Shown: piece after piece, positions 48,601 to 60,194 of the stretch
Numbering within the stretch: the stretch's first letter is position 1
Layout: each line of letters opens with the position of its first letter
DNA from: Rutidosis leptorrhynchoides
Lineage: Eukaryota; Streptophyta; Magnoliopsida; Asterales; Asteraceae
NCBI RefSeq assembly: GCF_046630445.1
Contig: NC_092334.1
Coordinates: 192,454,501-192,518,500, forward strand
Reading direction: 5' to 3'
Length of the DNA: 64,000 bases
Program-made: the position numbers and the translations under genes
The notes under the pieces: generated by a model
Database searches by the model: none
What the model saw: the letters and a program-made list of their open reading frames with translations, nothing else
Told to the model about the DNA's origin: nothing

Positions 48601-48890
48601 GTCCATGCTTGTATGATATTGTGTAAAAACTGCATTCAAGAAACTTATTTTGTTGTAACATATTTGTATTGTAAACCATTATGTAATGGTCGTGTGTAAA
48701 CAGGATATTTTAGATTATCATTATTTGATAATCTACGTAAAGCTTTTTAAACCTTTATTGATGAAATAAAGGTTATGGTTTATTTTAAAATGAATGCAGT
48801 CTTTGAAAAATGTCTCATATAGAGGTCAAAACCTCGCAACGAAATCAATTAATATGGAACGTTTTTAATCAATAAGAACGGGACATTTCA
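45639..48890 (+). mobile_element. 3' LTR of the F-box-carrying chromovirus
   Basis: 3252 bp, matches 35771-39030 end to end; differs by a few AT-repeat units and roughly 17 substitutions. Followed by ATGAT. Confidence 0.95.
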
Positions 48891-48942
48891 ATGATCCTGT
48901 TGTTGATGTACCGTACACGATGATTTTGTACGGGGCATTACA
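48891..48942 (+). mobile_element. 5' LTR (last part) of the old chromovirus
   Basis: Starts with the ATGAT duplicate (48891-48895) and ends GGGGCATTACA, right before a Met-tRNA primer site. It completes the LTR begun at 34260. Confidence 0.85.
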
Positions 48943-48944
48943 GT

Positions 48945-48956
48945 TGGTATCAGAGC
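48945..48956 (+). other. Primer-binding site of the old chromovirus, Met-tRNA type
   Basis: TGGTATCAGAGC, two bases after the LTR end; the match to the consensus is exact. Confidence 0.92.
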
Positions 48957-50983
48957 ATTGGTTGTAGGGAATTAGGTTGCATTAGTGAGTCTATGACCGA
49001 CCCAAGTAGGATTCACTAATAGGACTAATCTACAACTTGCTAGTTTACTTGTTTCTGCGGAACCTGCTGCATGCTACTGTGTTATATTACTACATGTTAC
49101 TGCTTACTACTACTGCATGCCACTGCTTACTTTTACTACCGTATGAACTTACTGCATGCTACCGTTTCCTTTTACTGCTATGTAAACTCGCTGCATGCTT
49201 TTGCTTATTCTAGCTACTGCATGCTACTATCTGCTTTCGATTGCATGTTACTTCTGTTTAGTACTTTTAATATTGCCATGCTATATACCGCTGTAAACGA
49301 GCTAGGTTCTGTAGTGCCTGATTACGTGCTTGCTTCATGCCTGCTATTCGCTGCACCGACTTGGAAAAACTTACCTTTCCTAGTTCAGATGTTCTTCTGA
49401 ACCCATTTCCCACACGTCTAACCCTAAGGATTAGTATTGTAATCCACCTGTTACTACTGTTCCACCGTTCCAGAGATCGAAATGTTTCTTCACGCAATCT
49501 AGGAGGAGTACCCCTCGAATTACACGCCCACTAAAGTCGATCCTCGGAGGAGGAGATATTGGAGGATTTGTCGGAGTAACCACACCCCGAGCTCACTCTA
49601 AATAGCCACGTACGACGTGTGAACATTCGAAGGTTGTTCAGTTCCTGCAAGATGGCTCGTATCTCGTACGCTTTCATGACCGTCACTTATATCTTTCGTT
49701 CTTCACCACTGCTCGACGATCTGACGACATTTCTGGATTTAGTACCCTAACACTCTTAGGCATTGGGGAAGTCAGGAGGACATCTCCTTTCACAAGGTCA
49801 GAGTGCCTTCTACTGATGCTCAACCATACCCAAAGACTTGGGAGTCACCTCAAGACATATCGTACTACTACTTGCTACACATACAACTCGAAGCGAGACC
49901 CAGATTGAATTTCTAGAAAGGAACCTAACGATGTTACCTGAACCTGAACATTTTGAAGAAATTTCAGGACATTTAGGCATTGGTGCATGACCTACGGAAC
50001 TTACGCACCCACACCGAGAAACCGTGAGATTAATTATGTAGATTTTGTTTTGAGATAGCATAGATAAAGCACCGTTGGATGAAATTGAGTAGAACTGAAA
50101 GTGATCACGTTAGATTGACCATATGGAGTGATATTGGAATGAACGTACGATTTAGTACAATATAATGACGCCAGGCCAGCGTAATTATATTGAAGTGAAT
50201 TATGCAGAAGTCCCAATGTTACTACATAAGGAATATGAAGCGATTCAAAGGAAATTTTGGTAGGAACCACTTGAGTATACGCATTATGGTCTGATAAAGC
50301 CAGGAATAACCACTTAGTCTAGATACTGTACGAGAAGGGCCTGAACTGCAGAATTGATAACCCGAAAATTTGTTATAGATGTAGACACCCTGGATACTTA
50401 AGGAAAAAGTTCTCAAATAGGAAAAAAAAACTTTGGACTCACATACGATAGTGCAATCGTTATCTCAGCTATGGAGACTCGCATGGATCCTGATTTTAGT
50501 TAGGGTACGTTTCTTCACAACGATTTATCATCTCGGAATTGTTTAATACTAGAGTGATAGAAACCTTATATCTAAGAATCCTAGTGTGATGACTAATAAG
50601 CCATTAACAATCATGAGAGTTAAGTATTCTATAGGACAAGCTAATGGTAAGTTGGCAGAGATAGAGGAGTAATTTAAGATAGTACCTTAAAAACTAACAG
50701 GTGGGTCATTTGGAGATGACCTCAAGCCAACAAAACTTGGAAGTTTTATAGTAGTAGTTGGAAAGGATTAGTTACCTGCGCACAAGCAGATGTTATTTGA
50801 GAAGGTTGATAAATATTTTCACGGCAGTATAATAAGATTTGGTTGGAATGGACCTTAAAATTAACCTAATACTCATCGAGTTAGAAAGCTTTGAGGAAAT
50901 AGTTGGAACGGACTGACTTTCAAGGACGAAAGCGAAAGTTATTTATAGTAAGAAGATTATTCGTATACCTCGTGAGAATGGTG
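48957..50983 (+). pseudogene. Decayed gag-protease region of the old chromovirus
   Basis: No long frame. Recognisable: a knuckle remnant CYRCRHPGYLRKK at 50371-50409 whose final Cys is Phe (TTC 50410-50412); a protease C-terminus VVVGKD followed by a stop near 50753-50770; and a second, similar piece (EEIVGTD, stop, then [10 protein letters not shown]) at 50895-50980. The first 700 bp after the primer site contain TACTGCATGC phrases repeated several times. Two protease-end pieces in tandem indicate a local duplication before decay. Confidence 0.6.
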
Positions 50984-51181
50984 AGCCAAAAGCCATCCGG
51001 ATTACTTCAACAACCCGAGATCCCACAATGGAAATGGGAAGGGATGACGATGGATTTCATTCTGAAACTACCAAAAACAGTCGGCAGTTATGACACTATC
51101 GGGGTTATCGTTGATCGCCTCACCAAATCTGCTCACTTTCTAGCCATGAAAGAAACCGATACAATGGACAACGATACATAA
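50984..51181 (+). pseudogene. Integrase fragment fused to the protease remnant
   Basis: An open stretch [20 protein letters not shown], then MDFILKLPK and [12 protein letters not shown], is the start of the integrase core and matches 44470-44640 of the young relative. It lies directly after the protease end in another frame, so reverse transcriptase and RNase H are deleted. After 51181 no further integrase (no ISDRD or [10 protein letters not shown]) is seen. Confidence 0.8.
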
Positions 51182-53861
51182 AGGAAATTGTATCCCGTCA
51201 CTTCAGCAATTCAAATACTATACTACCCAAGAATCGTATTTGATACTCATTCTTATGCGACACTGAATCCTAACTTATTCCGAGAGAATTCTTAATCAAT
51301 GATAATCACACCATCACCCTTCTTACTTCGATATTAGTCATACCAGTTCGGAATTTCCAAAATCAATGGGTACCCCGTCCTCATACTCTCCCTTTCGTTT
51401 CTCACTTATAAGCAACAACTTTATACTTAAGCATTTTTGGTCGAAGGACTTATGCCCTACTAATAGTCATCAACCACATTAAAATTCAACAGTTTTCATT
51501 ACCTCGTAACATTTTTGCTCAAATATCACCCGAGATTTTCAAAAGTCTTTTACTCGATTCTCATCAATCTTTTTTCAACTTGTAACCTCCGAAATATGAA
51601 AATTTTGTTTGCCAAAATTTTACTTACACTATTTTACTGTGCGATCCTCTCAAAACTTAATAAAAATAAATTTATTTTATTTGCCATTCGTGCAAATTTT
51701 TGAAATCGTATACGTTATATAAAATAAAGTAAATAATTACTTCTTTTTGACAAATACATATGAAATTTTACTTTCACTTTTACAAATCAAAATCTTTTAT
51801 TCAAAGGATATTTTACCTTGAATGGTACGTGTTGTACATAACCCTAGTTTGCTAAGAACTTAATTTCTTTTCTTACATCGTCACCTTAAATGAATTCTAT
51901 AAAATTTTCGTTGCTTGTCAATATAAAATTTTTCGTTGCTTATTCGTATCCAAGTCATCATGAAGACAGACAACTGTCAAAACTAAGAGATTCATGTGTG
52001 TGTATGTGATGAAGGCACTTACTACCACGTCATGCAGAGCCTTCGGGCATCCACAAACACTTAAACCATTCAAAATTACTGCGTTACCCCAGGGATCTTA
52101 TTCTTCACATCTGTCGGAGCGATGCTCTATCTTACATAACTCAAAGTCCTGAAATATTCCAAGGAAATTCTCATCTAGCGATATTAACATCATTAGTATT
52201 CCGACTTTAATATTAGCCATAACCTGTGTGGCATTCTGCAAAGTCAAGAAGCGATTAACTTCTCATCCTCATGCTCTATCCTTCATACCTCACTTTTTAG
52301 CAACGGCTTCGGACGTAAACATTTTTGGGCCAAAGACTTAAGTTCGGATAATCATCAAAACTACATTTAATTCATTAGTTTTCATTACCTAGTAACATGT
52401 CAACCGATGATTCAAAGATTTTTCACTCGACCTTTTTCAACTCGTAACCTCTGAAATACGAAAAACTATGTTTATCAAAAATTTTACACGTTGATTTACA
52501 CGTTGCTTATTTGTGCGGTCCTCACGAGATTTATGGATAAATGAAAGTACTAAAAACTTTTCTATCACTTACGCGATTTATAAAATCATATATGTATAAA
52601 TTTACCCTTACTTATTTTGGGTTAGTACATACTAAGTTATACCTTCAAGATGATTAAAAATCGCTTCTTTATTGAGTTGTTTTAAGTCAAATAATTTTGT
52701 GCAAATGGTACTCGTTATACATACTTCTAAATTTACCAAGAACTTCGTTCCATTTATGTTGTCGCATCAAACGTTTAAAGGTTTTTCAAAACTTCCTCGG
52801 TTGATTTTATTAAAGGTTTTCGTATTAGACTACACCATGTAGGGATCACACTTCTTCTCTCCCTCCGTTAGGGATGAAGCTTACTATTAAAATCCTTGTT
52901 AAAAACGGTTGAGCCACTTTGGGTGGCAGATTTATAAAAAAAAATTTGTTAGGAAGTCTTTGTACTCGAAAAATGTTCCTTTTAAGGTTAAACATGGCAA
53001 AATCGCGGGCCGATAAATCAGTTTTCTGAGGTACACTCAATGGTCACCCTATTGTAGGAAGGGCACTAGGTGGGTTTCTATTCTCAATATTTCACGGCTA
53101 ATCGCAACATCCTCGTAAAAATCATCTCTATGAATTAGTAGGTTGAGGTACAAGGAATCGTTTTGAGATTCTTTTCACTTAGAGTAAACCGTTCTTTACG
53201 ACCAAGGGTCCACGTATTTTCTTGTCCGCGCATCTCCTTAAGTATAAGGATAAATTCAGAACAAACCGCTCGAAGAGTTCACCCTGGTTCAAAGATCACA
53301 CCTTTCGTGCGATTCTCTTTCAGAAATGTAAAGTAACATACTTTAGGAATCTATGAATCTTGTTATCCTCTTGGAAGGGACTGCTTAAAACATCTGTAAT
53401 ACGGATATGGTTACTCTACACATTCCTTTCTTCGTTGGTTGCAACTATATGTTGTTCTAGTTAATGTTAACCCTAACTTCAACATGTAACTGAAAGGATA
53501 AAGTTACATTATGGAACTGTTCTTTCATTCCATCTAAGGATAAGTTCACCTGCAGTATGGTAAACTGGTTGATATCCTTCATTGTTCGTTCAGACCGTCC
53601 TGAAGGCACTATAGATAATTATGGCTTGCATTGCATATAAGTCCGATTATTCACTTTCAGCAAAAGTTTCAATTCATATAGTTAAATGAAATGTTCTTAA
53701 ATATTGAGTTCTTTATGCCTATGGTCTCTTTCCGAAATCAAGGGGTTAGTAAAATCCGTGGCTAACACTATCCAGACATCAAATCGCATGGTTATGATCA
53801 CCATGTTTTCCATCCCACCTGTCAGCTTTGTATTGCGACATAAGCGCTCAATGTTTTAGAT
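51182..53861 (+). other. Non-coding interior with a diverged tandem duplication
   Basis: Two blocks of about 700 bp, near 51280-51720 and 52170-52570, share phrases in the same order: CATCCTCATGCTCT / GTCCTCATACTCT, TTTTCATTACCT, TTTTTCAACTTGTAACCTCC / TTTTTCAACTCGTAACCTCT, GTGCGATCCTC / GTGCGGTCCTC. Spacing is close to 0.9 kb and similarity is about 70% by eye. No protein motif seen from here to 53861. Confidence 0.5.
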
Positions 53862-53909
53862 GAGTTTAGTAACATTCATGATGTATTTCATGCATCCAGC
53901 TTACTAAAG
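53862..53909 (+). pseudogene. Remnant of the integrase-chromodomain linker
   Basis: EFSNIHDVFHASSLLKMP reads like the linker that in relatives is [15 protein letters not shown] (17935-17975). The frame is open only briefly. Confidence 0.5.
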
Positions 53910-54160
53910 ATGCCTGTAAGGCTAAAAACATCATCTTTTCTTTTGTGGATATATTCAGACAACATACTCTTGTTAACCAGAAACGAAATCAATTTGTTGA
54001 TCTCCTAAGAGAATTAATTAATAGCATATACCTATTCTTACTTTTATACGCCAGAGTACATTTCAAGGTAAATAGCTCACTTTTTAGCCCACGAATCTTT
54101 CAGAACTTTGATACGCTACTTCTTATTTAAATACGGTACCATTTTTTTTTGTCACTCCTC

Positions 54161-54197
54161 AAATTTCGGGACGAAATTTCCATTAACAGGTGGGTAA
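54161..54197 (+). other. Polypurine-tract region of the old chromovirus
   Basis: AAATTTCGGGACGAAATTTC, then ATTAACAGGTGGGTAA, before TGTAACGACCC at 54198. Confidence 0.85.
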
Positions 54198-54528
54198 TGT
54201 AACGACCCGGCTTTTTCGACTTGCTTTTGTGCCTTGTGTTTTTGCAAAACTGCGTATTTGTGCGTACTGTGTTACTTTATACTCTGAAAACTTGATTTAC
54301 ATGGTTTACTTCCATTTATATGTTAAAACGGGCCTTAGAGTACGTAGGATACATAACTTGATCATTGGAAGCCTTTATAACCGTTAGTGTTATTTGACGT
54401 TTCGAATAAACCGCGAACTTGCGTGCACGTTTAACTTTTGTCATAATCGGAATATTATGACTGCGAAATATTAATTATTATTTTATAATAATAATTACCT
54501 GGGTTTTTGGATGCTTAATTACGTGTAG
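54198..54528 (+). mobile_element. 3' LTR of the old chromovirus, interrupted
   Basis: Matches 34260-34605 and is cut at 54528 by the element that starts at 54529. The rest would lie beyond the window. About ten substitutions in 330 bp versus the 5' LTR. Confidence 0.88.
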
Positions 54529-56349
54529 TGATAAGGCTAAAAAGGAACATATATTTCATAGCAAAATCCCCCAAGAAAGACAAGATTTTAGTTGCAATTG
54601 TTCCATTTTCGAGTAATATTCGTTTATTTTAAATAAGTGCGAAGACAAAAGGCGAAAACGAAGATTTGAAGACGCAAAGGTCCAAAAAGCTCAAAAGTAC
54701 AAGATACAATCAAAAAGGTTCAAATTATTGATGAGGAACGTCTAAAAATGACAAGAGTACAAGTTACAAAACGCAAAGTACAAAATATAAAATTGTACGC
54801 AAGGACGTTCGAAAATCCGGAACCGGGACCAGAGTCAACTCTCAACGCTCGACGCAACGGTGTAAAAATTACGAGTCAACTATGCACAAGAATAAAATAT
54901 AATATTTAAATAATTCATAATAAGAATAATATTAAATAATAAAAAGTTGTTAATTGAGCATAGTTCAGGGGTCATAAGTGAAAATTCAATTTCTAAATTC
55001 GCCTATAAAAGGCTTTGTAATCGTAATGTAAAAACACACCTTTTTCTATCTTTTTCTTATTTATCAATATCAATTATCAATATCTATATTCTATATCTCT
55101 ATCATAATGTTAACTTAATAAGATATAACAATAATCTTAATTTTAATTTTAAATTATGATAATAATAAGATTTATGGTAGAGATCGTTTGAGTGTGTAAG
55201 TCGAAATTCTGTCCATGTAACGCTACGCTATTTTTAATCATTGTAAGTTATGTTCAACCTTTTTACATTAATGTATCGTAACTAAGTTATTATTATGCTT
55301 ATTTGAGCCGAAGTAATCGTGATGTTGGGCTAAAATATTAAGAAGGGGTTATTGAACTTTGGACCATAATTAAGGTTTGGGCAAAAGACCGACACTTGTG
55401 GAAATTGAACTATTGACTATTAATAGATGGGGGGTATTGTCTAATTGAGTGACAACTCATTGGAGTCTGTCGAACCTATCTTCAAATTAATTAACCTAAT
55501 AATTAATAATGATTATGGTTGTCCTATTTAGTGATGTTCATATGGAATCTGTTATAATCATTTAATTAATCAATTGGGTTGGGTAATTGATTATTCATTC
55601 TGATCAAGTGGATGAATTAATATTCATAAACTAATTAAAACAGGGGTGGATTACATACAGTGATAACTGGTGTAATTGTTGACAGAAGTGATAACTGCGT
55701 CACAGTTTAAATCCTTAATCAGTTGGAATATTTGACTTCGGGTATAAGGGTAATTTGACGAGGATACTCGCACTTTATTTTTATGACCGATGGACTATTA
55801 TGGACAAAAACCAGATAGACGTATCAAATAAACCAGGACAAAGGACAATTAACCCATGGTAATAAATTAAAATCAACACGTCAAACATCATGATTACGGA
55901 AGTTTAAATAAGCATAATTTTTTTATTATATTTCTCATCGTATCTTTATTTACTGTCATTTTATTACTCGCAATTTTATTTACTGTCATTTTATTTATTG
56001 TCATTATTTTACGCACTTTAATTATCGTCATTTATCTTTACGCTTAAAATATAGAATCGACAAACCGGTCATTAAACGGTAAAACCCCCCTTTTATAATA
56101 ATATTACTACTTATATAATTATATATATTTTGTATAAATATAGTTAAAAATATAGTAAGTATCACCAGCTCCCTGTGGAACGAACCGGACTTACTAAAAA
56201 CTACACTACTCTACGATTAGGTACACTGCCTATAGTGTTGTAGCAAGGTTTAGGTATATCCCATCCGTAAATTAATAAAACTTGTGTCATATTTTGTAGT
56301 ATTTTGTATTAAAAATAATACTATTTCGTACCCTCACGCTACCACATCA
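54529..56349 (+). mobile_element. 5' LTR of the Athila-type element
   Basis: 1821 bp, TGATAAGGCT to CTACCACATCA. The part 54529-55980 aligns without gaps with 62549-64000. Confidence 0.93.
55004..55010 (+). promoter_or_regulatory. Candidate TATA box of the 5' LTR
   Basis: TATAAAA in GCCTATAAAAGGC, itself a short palindrome; repeated at 63024-63030. Confidence 0.55.
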
Positions 56350-56355
56350 AGTTTT

Positions 56356-56373
56356 TGGCGCCGCTGCCGGGGA
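56356..56373 (+). other. Primer-binding site, tRNA-Asp type
   Basis: TGGCGCCGCTGCCGGGGA, the sequence found after the 5' LTR of Athila/Tat-branch elements, six bases after the LTR end. Confidence 0.88.
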
Positions 56374-57476
56374 GCGCTAAAACGCTATATTTTTAATTAT
56401 AATAATAATTTAATAAATATAATAATATAATAATATTGAAATAAAATATAATAATATAATAATATTGAAATAGAATATAATAATATAATAATATTGAAAT
56501 AGAATATAATAATATAATAATATTTTAGAATATATTTTGAATCGTAAAAGTTTTAAAAAGTCGTATTTATTAAATACTTCAGGGGTATATTATGTAACTT
56601 ATAATTAATAATTTCTATAATGTCGTTTTCATGTAAATAGTAAATTAATTAATTTCTTTTCATTTACTATTCATGAATAGTAAATGAGTTAAAAAAAAAA
56701 ATTTGTGTAAAAAAAACGTTTTTGTTTTTAAAGAAAAAAAATTCGTTTTTTATAAAAAAAAAAAAATTTTAAAAAAAAAAATTGTAAAAAAAAAACGTTT
56801 TTTTTTAAGAAAAAAAAAATTCGTTTTTTAAAAAAAAAAAATTTAAAAAAAAAAAAAAAAAATTTTAAAAATATAATAAATTATAATTTTTTTTTTTAAG
56901 TTTTATTACCTTTATATTTTTAGACTATAGTTACAATTTTTAGTATTAAGTTTAGTTTTGCCATATTTATTTTTATTTCTAGAATTTTTAGGCTTTGCCG
57001 TAAAATCCCTTAAGTGCTTATTCCTTAGACTAAGATTTAGGTGCTTTAGAATTTTGCGACGCTGTTTTTCGCGCTACTTTCTTATTTTTATTTTTCGACG
57101 CCTATTTTTCGACCTTTTATTTTTCGACATTTTTCGACGCGCAATCTATTTCTTTCTTATTTCTCGCCATTCTAGTTTTTAGGACTTAGAATTTTTTCTA
57201 CTTCTTCTCTAAATTTCTTAAAATTACGAAAATTTATTTTAAGTGGTTAAATTGATAGACATCAAAATTTTCTGGTTCGTAGTAATAGTTGGATTTGTAC
57301 GTGGACCGGGTTATTGGAGCCAAACAGTACTCAATTATATTGAGACCAAACGAATCCTGCCCCTCTGCTGCATCTTTTGGCTATTCGAAACGTGGGCAAA
57401 ATCAGAAAAGTCTATTAATTGGATAACTTATTATAATTTTTCTTTCCTTTTTAAAAACTAATAGGATATTCAGTGA
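56374..57476 (+). other. AT-rich leader with tandem repeats and homopolymer hairpins
   Basis: 56400-56525: four copies of an AATATAATAATATTGAAATA-like unit (about 30 bp). 56690-56890: alternating A and T runs with AAAAAACGTTTTTT palindromes, about 200 bp nearly without G or C. 56960-57180: TTTTTCGACG/C phrases. No gag-like frame; an ORF at 57243-57461 has no domain. Confidence 0.6.
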
Positions 57477-60194
57477 ATGCACCGAGCAAGACGTTCGCCG
57501 CCGGTCATACGTTCACCACCTGTAACTCGATCAAGACATCTAGCAAATATTGTCGCCGTTGATTTTTCTTTAGAATCGTCATCTAGTCGAACAAGAACTC
57601 CAACTCAAATTTCCGATAATCCATCTTTTGAACCCGACTTCACAATTAAGAACCCGGAGCATATTCAAGGACAATTCCAAGATCTTGAACCACTAATTAT
57701 TCCTCCTGATCCACAAACCATTAAATCAGAATCCTCTAGTGATTCGTATTCAACAAATTCAATTATGGAAGTAACGGAACCTCTAAGTATGGAAGATCGA
57801 ATGAGAGCCACACGCACGGGCCAAGGTCACGCCATTATTAAGCCAGAAGTTAATGCGCCAGATTATGAAATCAAAGGACAAATTCTACACATGGTAACTA
57901 ACCAATGCCAATTCAGTGGTGCACCGAATGAAGATCCTAACGAACACCTTCGTACGTTTAAAAGAATTTGTACACTATTCAAAATTCGAGAAGTGGAAGA
58001 TGAGCAGATCTATCTCATGTTGTTTCCCTGGACTTTAAAGGGAGAAGCCAAAGATTGGTTAGAATCGTTACCTGAAGGGGCGATTGACACATGGGATGTT
58101 TTAGTTGAAAAATTTCTTAAACAATTCTTTCCAACATCTAAAGCCGTGAGACTTCAAGGAGAAATTGTTACGTTCGCGCAAAAGCCAAATGAAACATTAT
58201 ATGAGGCGTGGACAAGATTCGGAAGGATGTTGAGAGGATGTCCTCAACACGGTTTAGACACTTATCAAATAGTACAAATATTCTACCAAGGTGTCAACGT
58301 TGCTACACGAAAAGACATCGACATAACAGCTGGTGGTTCCATTATGAAGAAAACCGCAACTGAAGCTTACAAAATTATTGATAACACAGCCTCCCACTCG
58401 CATGAGTGGCACCAAGAAAAAGATATTTTTCGTTCATCTAAAGTGGCTAGAGCCGATTCTAGCCATGACTTTGATTCCGTTTCCGCAAAAATAGATGCTT
58501 TCGAAAGACGAATGGAAAAGATGAATAAAGATATTCACGCAATACGAATCAGTTGTGAGCAATGCGGTGGACCACACTTAATGAAAGACTGTCACATTGA
58601 ACAAACGATGGAACAACGTGAGAATGTTGTCTACATGAACCAAAGGCTGGAAAATAGTTATCAGAATAATTATCAACCGCCAAGGCCAAACTTCAATCGA
58701 AATCAAAACATTCTTTACAATCCAAAAGGACCCGAAAATAACTGGTATAACCAACAACGTCCGAATAACCAACCAACTCAAAACAACACTTTCAATCAAC
58801 AAAGACCTGGCTTATATAAACCACAACAACAAATCGAAGAGAAAAAGTCAAATATGGAAGACGTGGTATTCAAGCTAGTTGAATCTCAAACACAATTTAT
58901 TGAAACTCAAACCCAAACGAACGAGAGATTTGATCAGTCATTAAGAAATCAACAAGCTTCCATTTTGAATCTAGAAAAACACGTAGGTACTCTTGCTAGC
59001 ATGATGAGTGAGAGGGAACAAGGAAAGCTACCGAGTAATACTGAAGTAAATCCTCGGAATGAGAATGTTAATATGGTTTCAACGAATTCTGAAAAACCAG
59101 CACCAGAAGATGGGAAGGTTTTAGATGAGAGTAACAATGAAGAAGTTACACCACCACCACCCGAGTATGTAAAGCCAGTGGTGGCACCATACAAACCACC
59201 CATCCCGTTTCCAAGAAAAGGAGTTGAGTATGAGCAAGTGATAGGTAATAAAGATTGTGATACCTCTGGAAAGAAGAAGAAGAAAAAGAATAAGAAAGTG
59301 CAAGAAACAAAAGCCGTAAATATAAACCCGGTGAAGACAGTTCCACCAAAACCTCCACCTAGGGTAGGTGATCCGGGTGAATTTATTGTTCCTTGTCTAC
59401 TTAGTGATTGTGTCATGTATGATGCACTAGCAGATTTAGGTGCGAGTGTGAGTGTTATGCCTCTTTCCTTATATAAGAGATTAGGTGTAGGTGAGTTAAC
59501 TCCAACGGATATGAGTGTTCGATTCTTTGATCAAACCATTAAGCACCCAGTTGGAATTGCTGACAACCTACCCGTTCAAGTAGGCAATTTAACCTTTCTA
59601 GTCGAATTCATTGTCATTGACATAGAAGAGGACCCAAACATTCCTCTAATTTTAGGTCGACCATTCTTTGCGTCCACCGGGGCGTTATTTGATGTAGGAA
59701 ATGGAAGAATGACACTTAAAAGTGGTGACAAATCTATCACCTTTATGATTCGAAAGTCTAAATCTCCACCAACCAAGACCGTTGAACCAGAAAAAACGAT
59801 TGGTAAGAACCATGTTGTTTTACCAACTCCAACGGTAATACTTAGCAATAATGAAACGCCTAAGTGTGGGGAAAATGAAGTAACACCTAATGATGACATG
59901 ATAACAAAGAACCCCGTTGTTGATACGAAATTAAATGATCCCGTTATTAATAGTTCAATGAAGAAACTTATTAAACGGATTCGCGATGCTAGAACCAAGG
60001 GGAACTTTAAGTTATGTAACCGGTTAGTATCCAATCTATCACCTAAAGAAAAGGAGAAACTAGTTGAAATTGTGGATATTACACAGGAATCCGACCAATG
60101 GCTTAAAGAAAAAGTCACGGATATGCAAGTTGATTATGGACCAAGAGAAATTAACGATGAAGTTAATCACAATTTTGACACCACGGCTACCTAA
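57477..60194 (+). CDS. Athila-type gag-protease polyprotein
   Basis: An intact 905-residue frame, start fixed by an in-frame TGA just before the ATG. Residues about 155-275 form the retrotransposon gag core (LKGEAKDWLESLP, FLKQFFPTSK, YEAWTRFGRMLRGCPQHG). A zinc knuckle CEQCGGPHLMKDC (C-x2-C-x3-H-x4-C) is at 360-372. A Gln/Asn-rich linker runs from about 385 to 470, followed by a short Lys-rich run (KKKKKNKK, near 605). An aspartic-protease-like domain follows (ALADLGASVSVMPLSLYKRL near 646-666; PLILGRPFF near 715). The active site reads Asp-Leu-Gly-Ala rather than Asp-Ser/Thr-Gly-Ala, which is usual for Athila. The protein ends without reverse transcriptase. With the frame undamaged and young LTRs, it may still be made and used by a helper or with pol supplied in trans. 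Confidence 0.9.
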   Translation: MHRARRSPPVIRSPPVTRSRHLANIVAVDFSLESSSSRTRTPTQISDNPSFEPDFTIKNPEHIQGQFQDLEPLIIPPDPQTIKSESSSDSYSTNSIMEVTEPLSMEDRMRATRTGQGHAIIKPEVNAPDYEIKGQILHMVTNQCQFSGAPNEDPNEHLRTFKRICTLFKIREVEDEQIYLMLFPWTLKGEAKDWLESLPEGAIDTWDVLVEKFLKQFFPTSKAVRLQGEIVTFAQKPNETLYEAWTRFGRMLRGCPQHGLDTYQIVQIFYQGVNVATRKDIDITAGGSIMKKTATEAYKIIDNTASHSHEWHQEKDIFRSSKVARADSSHDFDSVSAKIDAFERRMEKMNKDIHAIRISCEQCGGPHLMKDCHIEQTMEQRENVVYMNQRLENSYQNNYQPPRPNFNRNQNILYNPKGPENNWYNQQRPNNQPTQNNTFNQQRPGLYKPQQQIEEKKSNMEDVVFKLVESQTQFIETQTQTNERFDQSLRNQQASILNLEKHVGTLASMMSEREQGKLPSNTEVNPRNENVNMVSTNSEKPAPEDGKVLDESNNEEVTPPPPEYVKPVVAPYKPPIPFPRKGVEYEQVIGNKDCDTSGKKKKKKNKKVQETKAVNINPVKTVPPKPPPRVGDPGEFIVPCLLSDCVMYDALADLGASVSVMPLSLYKRLGVGELTPTDMSVRFFDQTIKHPVGIADNLPVQVGNLTFLVEFIVIDIEEDPNIPLILGRPFFASTGALFDVGNGRMTLKSGDKSITFMIRKSKSPPTKTVEPEKTIGKNHVVLPTPTVILSNNETPKCGENEVTPNDDMITKNPVVDTKLNDPVINSSMKKLIKRIRDARTKGNFKLCNRLVSNLSPKEKEKLVEIVDITQESDQWLKEKVTDMQVDYGPREINDEVNHNFDTTAT

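Larger units (their letters stand above)
35771..48890 (+). mobile_element. Young chromovirus carrying an F-box gene
   Basis: A 13.1-kb element: 5' LTR 35771-39030, primer site 39033-39044, acidic ORF 39240-39857, F-box ORF 39995-40678, gag-pol 41020-45603, polypurine region, 3' LTR 45639-48890, TSD ATGAT. The LTRs differ by roughly 17 substitutions plus AT-repeat length over 3.25 kb by eye, so the insertion is recent. gag-pol has two nonsense codons and a lost catalytic Asp. The two ORFs between primer site and gag are not part of a standard gypsy element. It sits inside the LTR of an older relative. Confidence 0.95.

Noticed and set aside
49071..49400. 109-codon ORF after the old primer site
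   Set aside because: Made of repeated TACTGCATGC-type phrases; not similar to gag.
54947..55159. 70-codon ORF repeated at 62967-63179
   Set aside because: LTR sequence next to the TATA box; hydrophobic by AT-richness.
58949..60118. Long antisense ORFs opposite the Athila gag (58949-59416, 59576-60118)
   Set aside because: Shadows of an intact sense ORF that has clear gag and protease motifs.
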